NCBI RefSeq assembly: GCF_001613795.1
Contig: NZ_LPVZ01000012.1
Coordinates: forward strand, 372,001 to 436,000
Direction of reading: 5' to 3'
Source of the DNA: Thalassospira sp. MCCC 1A01148
Lineage (GTDB): Bacteria > Pseudomonadota > Alphaproteobacteria > Rhodospirillales > Thalassospiraceae
Length of the DNA: 64,000 nt
How positions within the stretch are numbered: position 1 is the first letter of the stretch; each line of letters starts with the position of its first letter. Position numbers and translations under genes: made by a program. Below are positions 48,344 to 57,572 of this stretch, piece by piece. Below the pieces are notes generated by a model that saw nothing but the letters and a program-made list of their open reading frames with translations, was not told where the DNA came from and ran no database searches.

Positions 48344-51034
48344 ATGAGTACAATTAACCTCGATCATCTGTTCAAACCCAAATCGGTCGCCGTGATCGGC
48401 GCGTCAAACCGCCCGCACTCTGTTGGCAGTGTTCTGATGAAAAACCTGCTGGCCGGTGGCTTTGACGGGCCAATCATGCCAGTTAACCCGCGCAGCCAGT
48501 CGATTGGCGGTGTGCTGGCCTATCCGGACGTCGACAGTCTTCCAGTGGTTCCGGAACTTGCGGTGATATGCGTCCCGCCAAAGGGTGTTGTGCCGGTCAT
48601 GGAATGCCTTGCGGAAAAGGGCTGTCTCGCCGCGATAGTGCTGACTGCGGGCCTGACTGCGGAGCAATATGATGATAACCGCACAGTCAAACAGGCGATG
48701 CTTGATATCGCGGCCTCCAGGAAGATGCGTCTTCTTGGTCCAAATTGCCTTGGCCTGATGGTGCCGGGCATTGGCCTTAATGCCAGCTTCAGCCATCAAA
48801 GTATTGGCAGCGGCAAGATCGCCTTTGTCTCTCAATCCGGGGCCCTGTGCACAGCTGTTCTGGATTGGGCTGCGGCTCGCGGAATCGGGTTTTCCCACTT
48901 TATCTCTTTGGGCGAATGCGATGACGTCGATTTCGGCGATGTGATCGACTATCTGGGGTCTGATCCTGACACCCGCGCGATCATGCTTTATATCGAGTCC
49001 ATCCATGAACGCCGAAGCTTTATCTCTGCGGCCCGTGCGGCATCACGCAACAAGCCGATCTTGTGCATCAAATCTGGCCGCTTTGCCGAAGGTGCGGCTG
49101 CGGCAGCCTCCCACACCGGCGCTCTTGCTGGCGCTGATGATGTCTTTGATGCGGCCATCAAACGGGCCGGTGTATTGCGTGTGTATACGGTCAGCGAGAT
49201 GTTTTCTGCAGCTGAGACCCTTTCACGCATGCGCCCTTTCCGTGGCGACAAACTTGGCATCGTCACCAATGGTGGCGGGATTGGTGTTTTAGCGGTTGAT
49301 GCCCTGATCGAACGTCATGGCCAACTGGCACATCTTGAAGACGAAACCATTTCTGCACTCGACGAAATTCTGCCGCCGACCTGGTCGCATGCCAACCCGG
49401 TTGATATCATCGGTGATGCGCCCGGTGAGCGTTATGCAAAGACCATTGATGCGGTCCTCAAGGACAAGAATATCGACAGCTTGCTTGTGATGCATGCGCC
49501 GACAGCAATTACCGACCCGGTGGAGGTCGCACAAGGTGTGATCGACACAATCAAGGGCAGCAAGAAGAACATACTGACCAACTGGGTTGGCGAGGCCACC
49601 GTGGCCGAGGCGCGCAACATGTTCTACGCGGCCGGAATTCCGACCTATCGCACACCCGAAAATGCGGTTGCCGCCTTCCAGCACATGGTGAACTTCCGCA
49701 AGCTGCAAGACCTTCTGATGGAAACCCCGCCATCCGTGCCACATGATTTTACGCCCGATATAGACAAGGCGCGCAGCATCATTCATGCGGCAATCCATGC
49801 GGGACGTAACATGCTGACGGAACCCGAAGCGAAGTCGGTTCTGGAATGCTTTGGCATTAACACCGTCAAAACCTATGCAGCACGTGATGTGCAGGACGCT
49901 GTTAGCAAGGCTGAAGAGATTGGTCGTCCGGTCGCACTGAAAATCCTGTCTGACGACATCAGCCACAAATCCGATGTTGGTGGCGTTATCCTGAACCTTG
50001 AAAACGGGGAGGAAGTTCGGGCTGCTGCGGAAAAAATGGAACGCGTCATTCGCGAAAAGTTCCCGGAAGCACGTCTGCGTGGCTTTACCGTTCAGGAAAT
50101 GGTCAAACGGTCTGGTGCACGTGAACTGATCGTTGGCATGACCACCGACCCGATATTCGGGCCGGTCATTCTGTTTGGTCATGGCGGTGTTGAGGTCGAA
50201 GTTGTTCGTGACCGTGCCATGGCATTGCCGCCACTTAACATGAAGCTTGCCCGCGAGCTTGTGGAAGGCACACGTATTCACAAACTGCTTCAGGGCTATC
50301 GCGATGTGCCCGCAGTGAACCTTGAAGAGCTATACATGACACTGGTGCGCCTGTCGCAGCTGGTGGTGCAGTTGGGTGAAGTTGTCGAACTTGATATGAA
50401 CCCGCTCTTGGCTGACCGCGAAGGTGTCATCGCGCTTGATGCCCGCATCAAGGTCACGCCAAAAGTGCTGAGCGACGAAAACCGTCTGGCTATTCACCCC
50501 TACCCGCGTCACCTCAAAGAGAACGTGGTGATGGATGATGGCACGACTTATTTGCTACGGCCAATCAAGCCCGAAGATGAACCTGCTCACTATGAGTTCA
50601 TGTCGCGCCTGACCCCCGAAGACATTCATTTCCGCTTCTTCGGATCGGTTCGTGAACTGCCGCATTCGGAAATGGCGCGTCAGACGCAGCTTGATTACGA
50701 CCGTGACATGGCCTTCCTTGCGATTCTGGTCGATGGCGACGAAGAAGTTGAATTCCACGGCATTGTTCAGGTTGTTATTGACCCGAACAACGAAACAGCC
50801 GAATACGCCATCATGGTTCGTTCCGACATCAAGGGGCGCGGGCTTGGCCGTATACTAATGGAAAAAATGATCGAGTTCTGCCGTCGCAAAGGCACAGAAA
50901 CCTTTATTGGTCAGGTTCTGCCAAACAACCGCCGCATGCTGACCTTGTGTGAAAGCCTGGGCTTCACCCGAAAATTCATTCCTGATGAAGATGTGTTTGA
51001 GGTGACGTTGCCATTGCAGCGCGACACAGAATGA
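48344..51034 (+). CDS. ADP-forming acyl-CoA synthetase-like protein with C-terminal GNAT domain (Pat-like)
   Basis: 896 residues. The N-terminal CoA-binding domain (FKPKSVAVIGASNRP), a succinyl-CoA-ligase-like domain with the SHTGALAG loop that carries the phospho-His in active enzymes, an ATP-grasp domain (about 480-700) and a GNAT acetyltransferase domain at about 725-890 (YAIMVRSDIKGRGLGRILM) match the bacterial Pat/YfiQ protein-lysine acetyltransferases. In that family the synthetase part often senses acetyl-CoA and the GNAT part acetylates enzymes such as acetyl-CoA synthetase. I start at the ATG at 48344; a TTG two codons earlier has a better-spaced AAGG. Confidence 0.9.
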   Translation: MSTINLDHLFKPKSVAVIGASNRPHSVGSVLMKNLLAGGFDGPIMPVNPRSQSIGGVLAYPDVDSLPVVPELAVICVPPKGVVPVMECLAEKGCLAAIVLTAGLTAEQYDDNRTVKQAMLDIAASRKMRLLGPNCLGLMVPGIGLNASFSHQSIGSGKIAFVSQSGALCTAVLDWAAARGIGFSHFISLGECDDVDFGDVIDYLGSDPDTRAIMLYIESIHERRSFISAARAASRNKPILCIKSGRFAEGAAAAASHTGALAGADDVFDAAIKRAGVLRVYTVSEMFSAAETLSRMRPFRGDKLGIVTNGGGIGVLAVDALIERHGQLAHLEDETISALDEILPPTWSHANPVDIIGDAPGERYAKTIDAVLKDKNIDSLLVMHAPTAITDPVEVAQGVIDTIKGSKKNILTNWVGEATVAEARNMFYAAGIPTYRTPENAVAAFQHMVNFRKLQDLLMETPPSVPHDFTPDIDKARSIIHAAIHAGRNMLTEPEAKSVLECFGINTVKTYAARDVQDAVSKAEEIGRPVALKILSDDISHKSDVGGVILNLENGEEVRAAAEKMERVIREKFPEARLRGFTVQEMVKRSGARELIVGMTTDPIFGPVILFGHGGVEVEVVRDRAMALPPLNMKLARELVEGTRIHKLLQGYRDVPAVNLEELYMTLVRLSQLVVQLGEVVELDMNPLLADREGVIALDARIKVTPKVLSDENRLAIHPYPRHLKENVVMDDGTTYLLRPIKPEDEPAHYEFMSRLTPEDIHFRFFGSVRELPHSEMARQTQLDYDRDMAFLAILVDGDEEVEFHGIVQVVIDPNNETAEYAIMVRSDIKGRGLGRILMEKMIEFCRRKGTETFIGQVLPNNRRMLTLCESLGFTRKFIPDEDVFEVTLPLQRDTE

Positions 51035-51056
51035 CCAAACGATGATCAAAACATGC

Positions 51057-51085
51057 AAAAAGCCCGGCCTAATGCCGGGCTTTTT
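51057..51085 (+). terminator. Bidirectional terminator between the Pat-like and MerR genes
   Basis: A perfect 12-bp stem AAAAAGCCCGGC / GCCGGGCTTTTT with a five-base loop. The A and T flanks allow it to act in both directions. Confidence 0.9.
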
Positions 51086-51516
51086 CATAAGATGACGAGT
51101 TTTGCCTTGATATCGGCCACGGCCTTTTCAGGGTCGATACCCTTTTCAAGCAGTGAGTCTCTGGCTTCGTTCTCAATCACGCGCAGTTCATGCAAGGTCG
51201 TCTGAACATCTTCCAATTGCTGTTCGAGCTCTTCGATCCGCCGTCTTCCAACCAGCATCAAGTGTGCAAGCTGCTCGGTGCGGGAGCGGTCAGCATCGTA
51301 AAGGTCAATATATTCCTTGATGTCTTCGAGCGAGAAACCAAGACGCTTTCCACGCAGAACAAGCATTAGCCGCGCACGGTCACGATAGTTGTAAACACGC
51401 GTCGCCCCTGCCCGCTGAGGCGAAAGCAGGTTTTTGGTTTCATAAAACCGGATTGCGCGCGGGGTAATGTCGAACTCTTCGGCCAACTCGGTGATGCTAT
51501 AAAGCTTGTCGTTCAT
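51085..51516 (-). CDS. MerR-family transcriptional regulator
   Basis: 143 residues from the ATG at 51516; the frame opens 12 codons earlier but MNDKLYSITELAEEFDITPRA is the family start. The winged helix covers 1-70 (AIRFYETKNLLSPQRAGATRVYNYRDRARL, LGFSLEDIKEYIDL), followed by a dimerisation coiled coil (RRRIEELEQQLEDVQTTLHEL). There are no Cys ligands for metals. The sequence style resembles the LiuR-type regulators of branched-chain amino-acid or fatty-acid catabolism, but no such operon is next to it. Confidence 0.88.
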   Translation of the reverse strand: MNDKLYSITELAEEFDITPRAIRFYETKNLLSPQRAGATRVYNYRDRARLMLVLRGKRLGFSLEDIKEYIDLYDADRSRTEQLAHLMLVGRRRIEELEQQLEDVQTTLHELRVIENEARDSLLEKGIDPEKAVADIKAKLVIL

Positions 51517-51582
51517 GATTTTTCTTGTTTGTTGAATGCGGTGCGCCACCATCGCAACATTCCGACAGCCCAGTCAACTGAT

Positions 51583-51596
51583 TTACGCATACGTAA
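51583..51596. promoter_or_regulatory. Possible MerR operator
   Basis: TTACG and CGTAA inverted arms around a four-base centre, 67 bases upstream of the merR-family start. The position and symmetry suit autoregulation. Confidence 0.35.
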
Positions 51597-51636
51597 GGCG
51601 AAAACACCTGGTGTGGTGTCTTACGATGACGTCGTG

Positions 51637-53130
51637 TCAATCATTGTAGACTGGTAGGGAACGGACATATTCAAGATCGACAGGAATGTAGTTCGGACCT
51701 TCGAAAACTGAACCACGCGTGCGTGCCCCTGGCCAATACCCGCTTTCACTAGACCACGTACTGCCATCTGGCATCGGCACATCCAATGCATCGCAATAAC
51801 CTTCCTGATGCTGCGCGCGAAGCTCGAAGCGTGCAGCCAATCCATCCTCGAACAATGGGGTATCTGAGGCGCGTGGCGCGCTCAGAACACCATCATAAGG
51901 GGCAAATACGTCGGGATACGTCACGTGATTGGCAAGATCACCGGTAAACTGAACCGGTAATGGTCCGTCCGCTGACAGATCAAGCTTATCGAATGGACCA
52001 AAGAAGGACTGATCCAATGGCATTAAGTCTTCAGGCAGTTTGTTTGGATCCGCATGTTCAATGGCGTTGCGCGCATTGATCAAACCGCGTGTTGTTCCCT
52101 TTTTGATGTATTTCTGGCGCAAGAAAAAGCTGTTGTGCAGGCAAACCGATACATAATCGGGCTGTGCCACGGCCCCGCCTTTGCCCAGCTTGAAAACAGC
52201 GCCGCCATTATACTCATCACCCTCCGGGCCCGGTCGGCTGTCAAACCAGCAGATATTTCCATAATAGTACCAGAACCCGCCACGGACACCGTCCTGCGAG
52301 AACAGCTTGTGGCAGTTATAAAACCGGTTGCGCCCAATCCACCAACCGACCGCCGTGGCTTCGGGTTCGATCGGATTATCGCGAATATATCGAAAGCGGT
52401 TGTCTAATATCCGGACGTCGCGGTTAAAACTGCCAACCGGAGCATTAAGATTATGGGGCGAAACATCCATCCGGACGCCATTATAGCAATCACAGATATC
52501 GTTTCGGATGATCTCTACATCGCCGATAATGTCATCAGCGCCAAAGAAGGCACCATTCAGATAGCGGTACTCAACCTTGATGACATTGCCGTTTTCGTCC
52601 TTGCCATCATGGATTTCGTCCCAGCGGATGCTGCGCCAGATATTTGGGTTCTGAACCCATCGACAGTCCGATATCGAAATGCCACGGGTTTGTTCACCAT
52701 TTGCATAAAAGGCATAGGTCCCGTCGGCGATATCAAGATCACGAAAAGCCAGATCCTGACTGTTCTCGATATAGACGGCACTCGGCCAGGCGCGTTTGAT
52801 GGTAAATAGCTCGATCCGAATATGGGCGACATCAATTAACTGGAATACAGCAAAGCCGTCCCGCCCGGGATTACTTGCCGATACAGATGGATCGGGTTGC
52901 TTGTTCGCATTGATGATCGCATCGGGTTCACCCCGGACGATGATTGGTTGTTCAGAAGTCCCGCTGCACGGAAACCGCAAAGGTTTATCAATGCAATAGT
53001 CACCGGCAATCATCCGGATCATTTGTCCTGGCTGGCTTTGGCTAATCGCCTGTTCAAGGGTTAATGTCGGACGCAATTTTGCGTCGATCCAGTGTTGCCG
53101 ACCATCACTTGAGACATAGACAATTTCCAT
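51637..53130 (-). CDS. Right-handed parallel beta-helix protein
   Basis: 497 residues. I use the ATG at 53130 because AGGAGGG lies seven bases upstream; an earlier in-frame start at 53175 has no such support. The N-terminal part (LTLEQAISQSQPGQMIRMIAG, then QPIIVRGEPDAIINA) is the usual beginning of pectate-lyase/chondroitinase-like beta-helices. Repeating Asn/Asp-rich rungs follow (GVRMDVSPHN, VRILDNRF, WWIGRNRFYNC). There is no signal peptide, although homologues normally act on extracellular polysaccharide. The active-site residues cannot be judged. It is transcribed alone, downstream of the MFS gene. Confidence 0.75.
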   Translation of the reverse strand: MEIVYVSSDGRQHWIDAKLRPTLTLEQAISQSQPGQMIRMIAGDYCIDKPLRFPCSGTSEQPIIVRGEPDAIINANKQPDPSVSASNPGRDGFAVFQLIDVAHIRIELFTIKRAWPSAVYIENSQDLAFRDLDIADGTYAFYANGEQTRGISISDCRWVQNPNIWRSIRWDEIHDGKDENGNVIKVEYRYLNGAFFGADDIIGDVEIIRNDICDCYNGVRMDVSPHNLNAPVGSFNRDVRILDNRFRYIRDNPIEPEATAVGWWIGRNRFYNCHKLFSQDGVRGGFWYYYGNICWFDSRPGPEGDEYNGGAVFKLGKGGAVAQPDYVSVCLHNSFFLRQKYIKKGTTRGLINARNAIEHADPNKLPEDLMPLDQSFFGPFDKLDLSADGPLPVQFTGDLANHVTYPDVFAPYDGVLSAPRASDTPLFEDGLAARFELRAQHQEGYCDALDVPMPDGSTWSSESGYWPGARTRGSVFEGPNYIPVDLEYVRSLPVYND

Positions 53131-53352
53131 ACCAAACCCTCCTGCCAATGATTGCAAAACTATATCGCGTAACAACCGATTACAAAATCAGTTGTTTGCA
53201 GCACATTTTGCAAATCTTGGTTTAACAGAAATCCGGACGCAGTCCCGGTCCATCAGGGTTTAGACATAGTGATATTCGATCAAAACTTGGTATGGTGGGC
53301 CGCAAATCAAAAAAGTGAGTTTTTCTCATATTCTATTAACAAAACATATCCG

Positions 53353-54768
53353 CTAGACACGATCCCCGCTTTCCATCGGCCATTTTGTATGATGGCTGTC
53401 GATGACAAAGTGATGTTTATGGGTAACAGGCGGGTGATAGTGGCGATGTCGGTGTTTTTCCCTGTCCTGTGCGTCTTCATGAACATGCACGTGATGAGGA
53501 TCATTATGGTCATGCGGATGTTCATGCCAAAACCCGGGATGGCTATGGCGTATTGCAAGCTTGTCTTCCTTGGGCCACAGCAAGATTGCAGCAATGATTG
53601 CCATGAACGCAAGACCACCTGAGGCCAGAAACGCAACAGACAGGTCAGCCAAACTGCCAAGCCAGCCAACAATACCATAGGCAAACAGCCAGCCACCATG
53701 TGACAGTGCAAAATTGGCCGCAAAGAAAGCCGACCGATCACCGTCACCCGCCGATCGTTGAACCAACCGACCACCCGGCGTTTGGGCAAATGTCGTACCT
53801 GCGCCTGCAATAACCCACAGGGTTGCAAACGCCATCACACCCCGTTCACCAGCGACCAACAAAGCACCACCGAGTAACATCGCCGCCGCTGCCCCGACGA
53901 TGCCCGAAAGCATCAATCGGCGTTCACCTGTGCGTTCGATGAAGCGCGGGATCAAAAAAGCGGCAATCATGGATCCGCCGCCCGCACAGGCGAGGAAACT
54001 GGTGGTAAGGAACTCGCTCCCGCAAAGAACACCACGGGTTAAAACAACCGTATTGACGATAATCATCGCACCGACCGATGACACGGCAAAGTAAACCACC
54101 AAAAGCCCGCGCAAGCGTGGCGTTTTCAAATAGGCTACGATCCCGAAGATCGTATTATCATAGATACCGCCAAGCCGATCTGTTGCTGCCGCTTGCGGCA
54201 CAACGGTGGTCATGATCAACAAGGCTGAAAGTGCAAATGTGAGACTGTTTGCCATGAACAGACTGTCAAAGGACCAGATGGCAAGCAGTGCCGCCGCCAC
54301 CGCCGGACTGACGAGGTTTTCAAGATCATAGGCCAGGCGGGCGTATGAAAGCCCCTTGGTATAGGCCTTTTCGTTCGGAAGAATTTCGGGAATTATCGCC
54401 TGAAAGACCGGGGTAAAGGCAGCAGACGCCGCATTGACCAGAAACACCAGAACGAAAATCTGCCAGACTTGATCAACGAATGGCAGACATAGAACGATCA
54501 GCGCACGCAGCACATCAAGGCCGACGAGCCAGATCCGCCGTGGCAGCAAATGTGCCATGCCGCCCGCAACCGGCGCGATCAGAAGATAAGTCACCATCTT
54601 CAGAACAAGGATGGAACCTAGCACCCGCCCGGCATCATCCCCGGCAAGGTCATAAGCCAGCAGCGATAGAGCCACCGTGGTCAACCCCGTGCCAACCAGT
54701 GACGTGATCTGGGCTGCGAACAAATGACGAAAGGCCGGTTTGGTAAATGGGGATATGCTTGATGTCAT
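53353..54768 (-). CDS. MFS transporter with histidine-rich C-terminal tail (NreB-like)
   Basis: 471 residues. About twelve membrane helices cover 15-400, with MFS loop features (LLAYDLAGDDAGRVLGSILVLK, RRIWLVGLD, ARLAYDLENLVSPAVAAALL). The last 65 residues (407-471) contain 19 His, in runs such as HEHPHDHNDPHHVHVHE and KHRHRHYH. His-rich MFS tails are known from the nickel exporter NreB. It begins 36 bases after cbiO, the last gene of a cobalamin-riboswitch operon, so cobalt or nickel efflux or buffering is likely. The direction of transport is inference. Confidence 0.85.
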   Translation of the reverse strand: MTSSISPFTKPAFRHLFAAQITSLVGTGLTTVALSLLAYDLAGDDAGRVLGSILVLKMVTYLLIAPVAGGMAHLLPRRIWLVGLDVLRALIVLCLPFVDQVWQIFVLVFLVNAASAAFTPVFQAIIPEILPNEKAYTKGLSYARLAYDLENLVSPAVAAALLAIWSFDSLFMANSLTFALSALLIMTTVVPQAAATDRLGGIYDNTIFGIVAYLKTPRLRGLLVVYFAVSSVGAMIIVNTVVLTRGVLCGSEFLTTSFLACAGGGSMIAAFLIPRFIERTGERRLMLSGIVGAAAAMLLGGALLVAGERGVMAFATLWVIAGAGTTFAQTPGGRLVQRSAGDGDRSAFFAANFALSHGGWLFAYGIVGWLGSLADLSVAFLASGGLAFMAIIAAILLWPKEDKLAIRHSHPGFWHEHPHDHNDPHHVHVHEDAQDREKHRHRHYHPPVTHKHHFVIDSHHTKWPMESGDRV

Positions 54769-54804
54769 CTCCGCCCTTTCACTTTCATCCGGCCGTTCGC
54801 GTCC

Positions 54805-55512
54805 TCAGGATGCGTCCTCGGCCTCTTTGGCCCGCGCACTGGCCGTACATTTCTTTTCCGGTAATTGAAGCATTTTTCCCGTGCGCAGTTCAATGATGCG
54901 TGTTGCCAGTTTGCGGCGAAAATGCGGATCATGCGATACAAGGATCATGGCCTGAGGCAGACCAAGCAGGATTTCCTCAAGCCGGCGCATATTTTCTTCA
55001 TCAAGCGCGTTGGTCGGCTCATCGAGCAACAAGACATCTGGCTTCATTGCAAGCACCGCTGCGACCGATACCAGCCGCTTTTCGCCCCCCGAAAGTTCGT
55101 GCGTGATCCGTTCGCGCAGATGCTTGAGATGCAGTTGATCAAGGACATCATCAACAATTGCAAGCGCCTCTTCGCGGCTGGCACCAAGGTTTAGCGGGCC
55201 GAAGGCAATGTCTTCGATAACTGTCGGACAGAATAACTGATCATCCGGGTCCTGCACGATGAAACCCACACGGCAGCGCAAGTCATGAAATTCCGCCTCG
55301 GTAACACGTGGCGAGCCAAAGGCCCGGATTTCGCCCGCGTGCGGTTTAATGAGCCCCACGATGATCCGCAATAGAGTACTCTTGCCCGCCCCGTTTGGCC
55401 CGGCAATAAACAGCCGTTCGCCGGGGTCAAGCGTCAGACTGACACGATCCAGAACGTTTTGGCCCGCCCGATAGCCATAGGAAATATTATTCAGTTCAAT
55501 AAGCGAAGACAT
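54805..55512 (-). CDS. cbiO: Energy-coupling-factor ABC ATPase for cobalt/nickel
   Basis: 235 residues. Single ATPase of an ECF importer. Walker A GPNGAGKST, Q-loop VQDPDDQLFCPTVIEDIAFGP (typical of ECF ATPases), signature ELSGGEKRLVSVAAVLAM, Walker B VLLLDEPTNALD and the His-switch SHDPHF are present. The C-terminal tail is charged. Its start overlaps the end of cbiQ by 17 bases. Confidence 0.93.
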   Translation of the reverse strand: MSSLIELNNISYGYRAGQNVLDRVSLTLDPGERLFIAGPNGAGKSTLLRIIVGLIKPHAGEIRAFGSPRVTEAEFHDLRCRVGFIVQDPDDQLFCPTVIEDIAFGPLNLGASREEALAIVDDVLDQLHLKHLRERITHELSGGEKRLVSVAAVLAMKPDVLLLDEPTNALDEENMRRLEEILLGLPQAMILVSHDPHFRRKLATRIIELRTGKMLQLPEKKCTASARAKEAEDAS

Positions 55513-56293
55513 AAATTCGATCCAACAGGACTAGCGCGGTAATCAGCGCCAGGAAAATTACGGCGAACAAACCATCTCGACGGCGGAAGGCCATATCATC
55601 AATCAACGGGAAATGACCGCTGAACCCACGACACTTCATGGCTTCAAGCACTCGTTCCGCACGTTCAAGCGAACGCACCACCAGCATACCAAACAAATAC
55701 CCGAATGATCGGTATGTGTGGGCATTATTGCGTGCCTTGAAGCCGCGCAGTTTCATGGCCATGCGAAGACGGTGATATTCGTCATGCAGCACAGAGATAT
55801 AGCGCACGGTAAACATCATCAGATGCACAAGTGCTGCCGGACATTTCAAGCGGTATAGCGCATGGCCAAGGGTCACCGGCGTCATGCCTGCAAGCAGGCT
55901 TAGCATCATCAAAACAACCGCATTCGCGCGGATACCGACAAGAATGGCATGCATCAGGCCCTCTTTGCTGGCCTCTGCCCCGAAAACGGTAAACATCGGT
56001 GTTCCCGGTGTCGTGAAGGGCAACATGATCAGCATGACGATGATGAACCCATCCATGGCCGCCATGCGTTTTAATGTCACGCGCCAGGGCGGATCGGTCA
56101 GGCTCATTGTCATAGCGGCAAGCGCCAGGGCACAGAGCGCGAATTCAATCTGTTGCAGGGCAACAACGACAATCGCAAAAACACAAGCAGCAAGGACACG
56201 CGCTCGTGGATCGAACCTTTCGACAAATGCGATGGGGTTCCCGACACCTGCCTTGACATTCAAGGGGTGATCATGTCCGAAAAGATGGCTCAT
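55496..56293 (-). CDS. cbiQ: ECF transporter transmembrane component CbiQ
   Basis: 265 residues. The T component that links CbiM to the ATPase. Hydrophobic helices alternate with the two coupling motifs: the RMAMKLRGFKAR helix and RAERVLEAMKCRGFSG, the pair of Ala-Arg-Gly segments that contact CbiO. The N-terminus (FDPRARVLAACVFAIVVVAL) is typical. ATGA overlap with the NikL-like gene. Confidence 0.93.
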   Translation of the reverse strand: MSHLFGHDHPLNVKAGVGNPIAFVERFDPRARVLAACVFAIVVVALQQIEFALCALALAAMTMSLTDPPWRVTLKRMAAMDGFIIVMLIMLPFTTPGTPMFTVFGAEASKEGLMHAILVGIRANAVVLMMLSLLAGMTPVTLGHALYRLKCPAALVHLMMFTVRYISVLHDEYHRLRMAMKLRGFKARNNAHTYRSFGYLFGMLVVRSLERAERVLEAMKCRGFSGHFPLIDDMAFRRRDGLFAVIFLALITALVLLDRIYVFAY

Positions 56294-56889
56294 GCTTCAG
56301 GTGCTTTTGCTCTTAGGCGTCGCGCGGCAAGGTAATAAACAATCCCGAATGCCCCGAATATATAACCAATACCGCCCAGAATCGATTGAAGATCGTTCTT
56401 TTCCTTGTATGCCGTGATTTCGCGGCGAAGCGGGCGCAATTCATCGCGCACGATAGATGCAATGATTTCTTCCTGGGCACGGGTAATGGCCGGAACCGCG
56501 TTTTCGGTTGTTGCAACCACTGCCACCTTCGCAGATGAAGCACTTGTTGCATTTGCCTGCGCGACATTTGATAAGTCGTTTATGGCAAATGCAGCTTCTG
56601 CCACGTGACCTGCACCAAGGTCCGCACGAAAACGTAAATCCACATCACCTGATGGCGTGTATACGAAAAAGCCATCTTCATCAGTGGTGATTTCGTCAAT
56701 CTTCGTGCCATCGGGGGCCAGCACTTCGACCAAAGTGTTGCCGGCCATGACACCATTTGAGAAGCCGACTTCCCCTTCGATGCTGGGTCCACTTGGGAAC
56801 ACAGACGCAATCACCTTGTGCGCCTCTGCGCTACCAGTCCCCTGGAGAAGCGCAACCATGGTCAAAAGCAAAGCAAACAGCCTAACCAT
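56290..56889 (-). CDS. NikL/CbiL-like accessory protein of the cobalt/nickel importer
   Basis: 199 residues from the ATG at 56889, where a signal peptide begins (MVRLFALLLTMVALLQ, cleavage after SAEA). The reading frame is open further upstream but without a signal. Cleavage would leave His24 at the mature N-terminus, a feature that suits metal binding. A beta-sandwich-like domain (TTDEDGFFVYTPSGDVDL) and a long linker lead to one C-terminal helix (ILGGIGYIFGAFGIVYYLA). This is the layout of the NikL component of Nik-type ECF systems; no CbiN is present. It overlaps the end of cbiM. Confidence 0.8.
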   Translation of the reverse strand: MVRLFALLLTMVALLQGTGSAEAHKVIASVFPSGPSIEGEVGFSNGVMAGNTLVEVLAPDGTKIDEITTDEDGFFVYTPSGDVDLRFRADLGAGHVAEAAFAINDLSNVAQANATSASSAKVAVVATTENAVPAITRAQEEIIASIVRDELRPLRREITAYKEKNDLQSILGGIGYIFGAFGIVYYLAARRLRAKAPEA

Positions 56890-57556
56890 TTGGTGTCTGC
56901 TCCGCCTGATTTGCGCGCAAGACGGCTGCCTGCATTTGAAAGTCTTCAACGGGATCTGCAGGTTGCAACAGGGCCGGTTTGACCTTGGCAATAAGATAGA
57001 CAGAAGCCGCAGAGACAAGGCCTTCAACGATCATGATCGGGATATGGGCAAAGAATACCAGTTTAGCCGCCGGAATAAATGCATCCCCGCTAAGCCCCAG
57101 GGCAATTGCGACAAAAAGGGTCGTGAGTGCAATTGAGAACGCACCAGCCACCCCACCCAACACAGCCGCTGGGACCGGCGGAACACGCGCAACCATCCCC
57201 CGGAACAGGAGCCCTGCCAACACAGCGGGAAATGCGATATTCACCGTATTGACGCCAAGTACCGTCAAACCGCCAAAGCCAAAGAATATCGCTTGTAGCA
57301 GCAGACCAACGAAAAGTGCTGGAAACGCGGTCCAGCCAAGCACCAGCCCGGCGAGACCACTCATAATGAGGTGCACACTGGAGGGCCCAACTGGCACATG
57401 AATAAGCGACGCAACAAAGAATGTTGCCGACAAAACCCCGGTTGCCGGGATTTTATCAATTGGAAGTTTCCGCAGTCCCAAGCCAAGCCCAGCCACTGCA
57501 AGACCCCCCCCACCAATCAAAACTTCCGGTGCCAGCGCACCATCCACAATATGCAT
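56882..57556 (-). CDS. cbiM: ECF transporter substrate-capture component CbiM
   Basis: 224 residues. The metal-binding S component. It keeps the obligatory N-terminal Met-His-Ile start (MHIVDGALAP), whose amino group and His2 help bind Co(II) or Ni(II), and the second ligand region VGPSSVHLIMSGLAGLVLG with His62. About six to seven helices are present. Sequence alone does not separate cobalt from nickel; the riboswitch upstream favours cobalt. It lies 16 bases after the DUF4198 gene. Confidence 0.93.
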   Translation of the reverse strand: MHIVDGALAPEVLIGGGGLAVAGLGLGLRKLPIDKIPATGVLSATFFVASLIHVPVGPSSVHLIMSGLAGLVLGWTAFPALFVGLLLQAIFFGFGGLTVLGVNTVNIAFPAVLAGLLFRGMVARVPPVPAAVLGGVAGAFSIALTTLFVAIALGLSGDAFIPAAKLVFFAHIPIMIVEGLVSAASVYLIAKVKPALLQPADPVEDFQMQAAVLRANQAEQTPNG

Positions 57557-57572
57557 CTGTTCTGTCCCTCGC

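Noticed and set aside
49289-50281. 330-codon open frame on the minus strand opposite the Pat-like gene
   Set aside because: Antisense shadow; the plus strand encodes continuous known domains.
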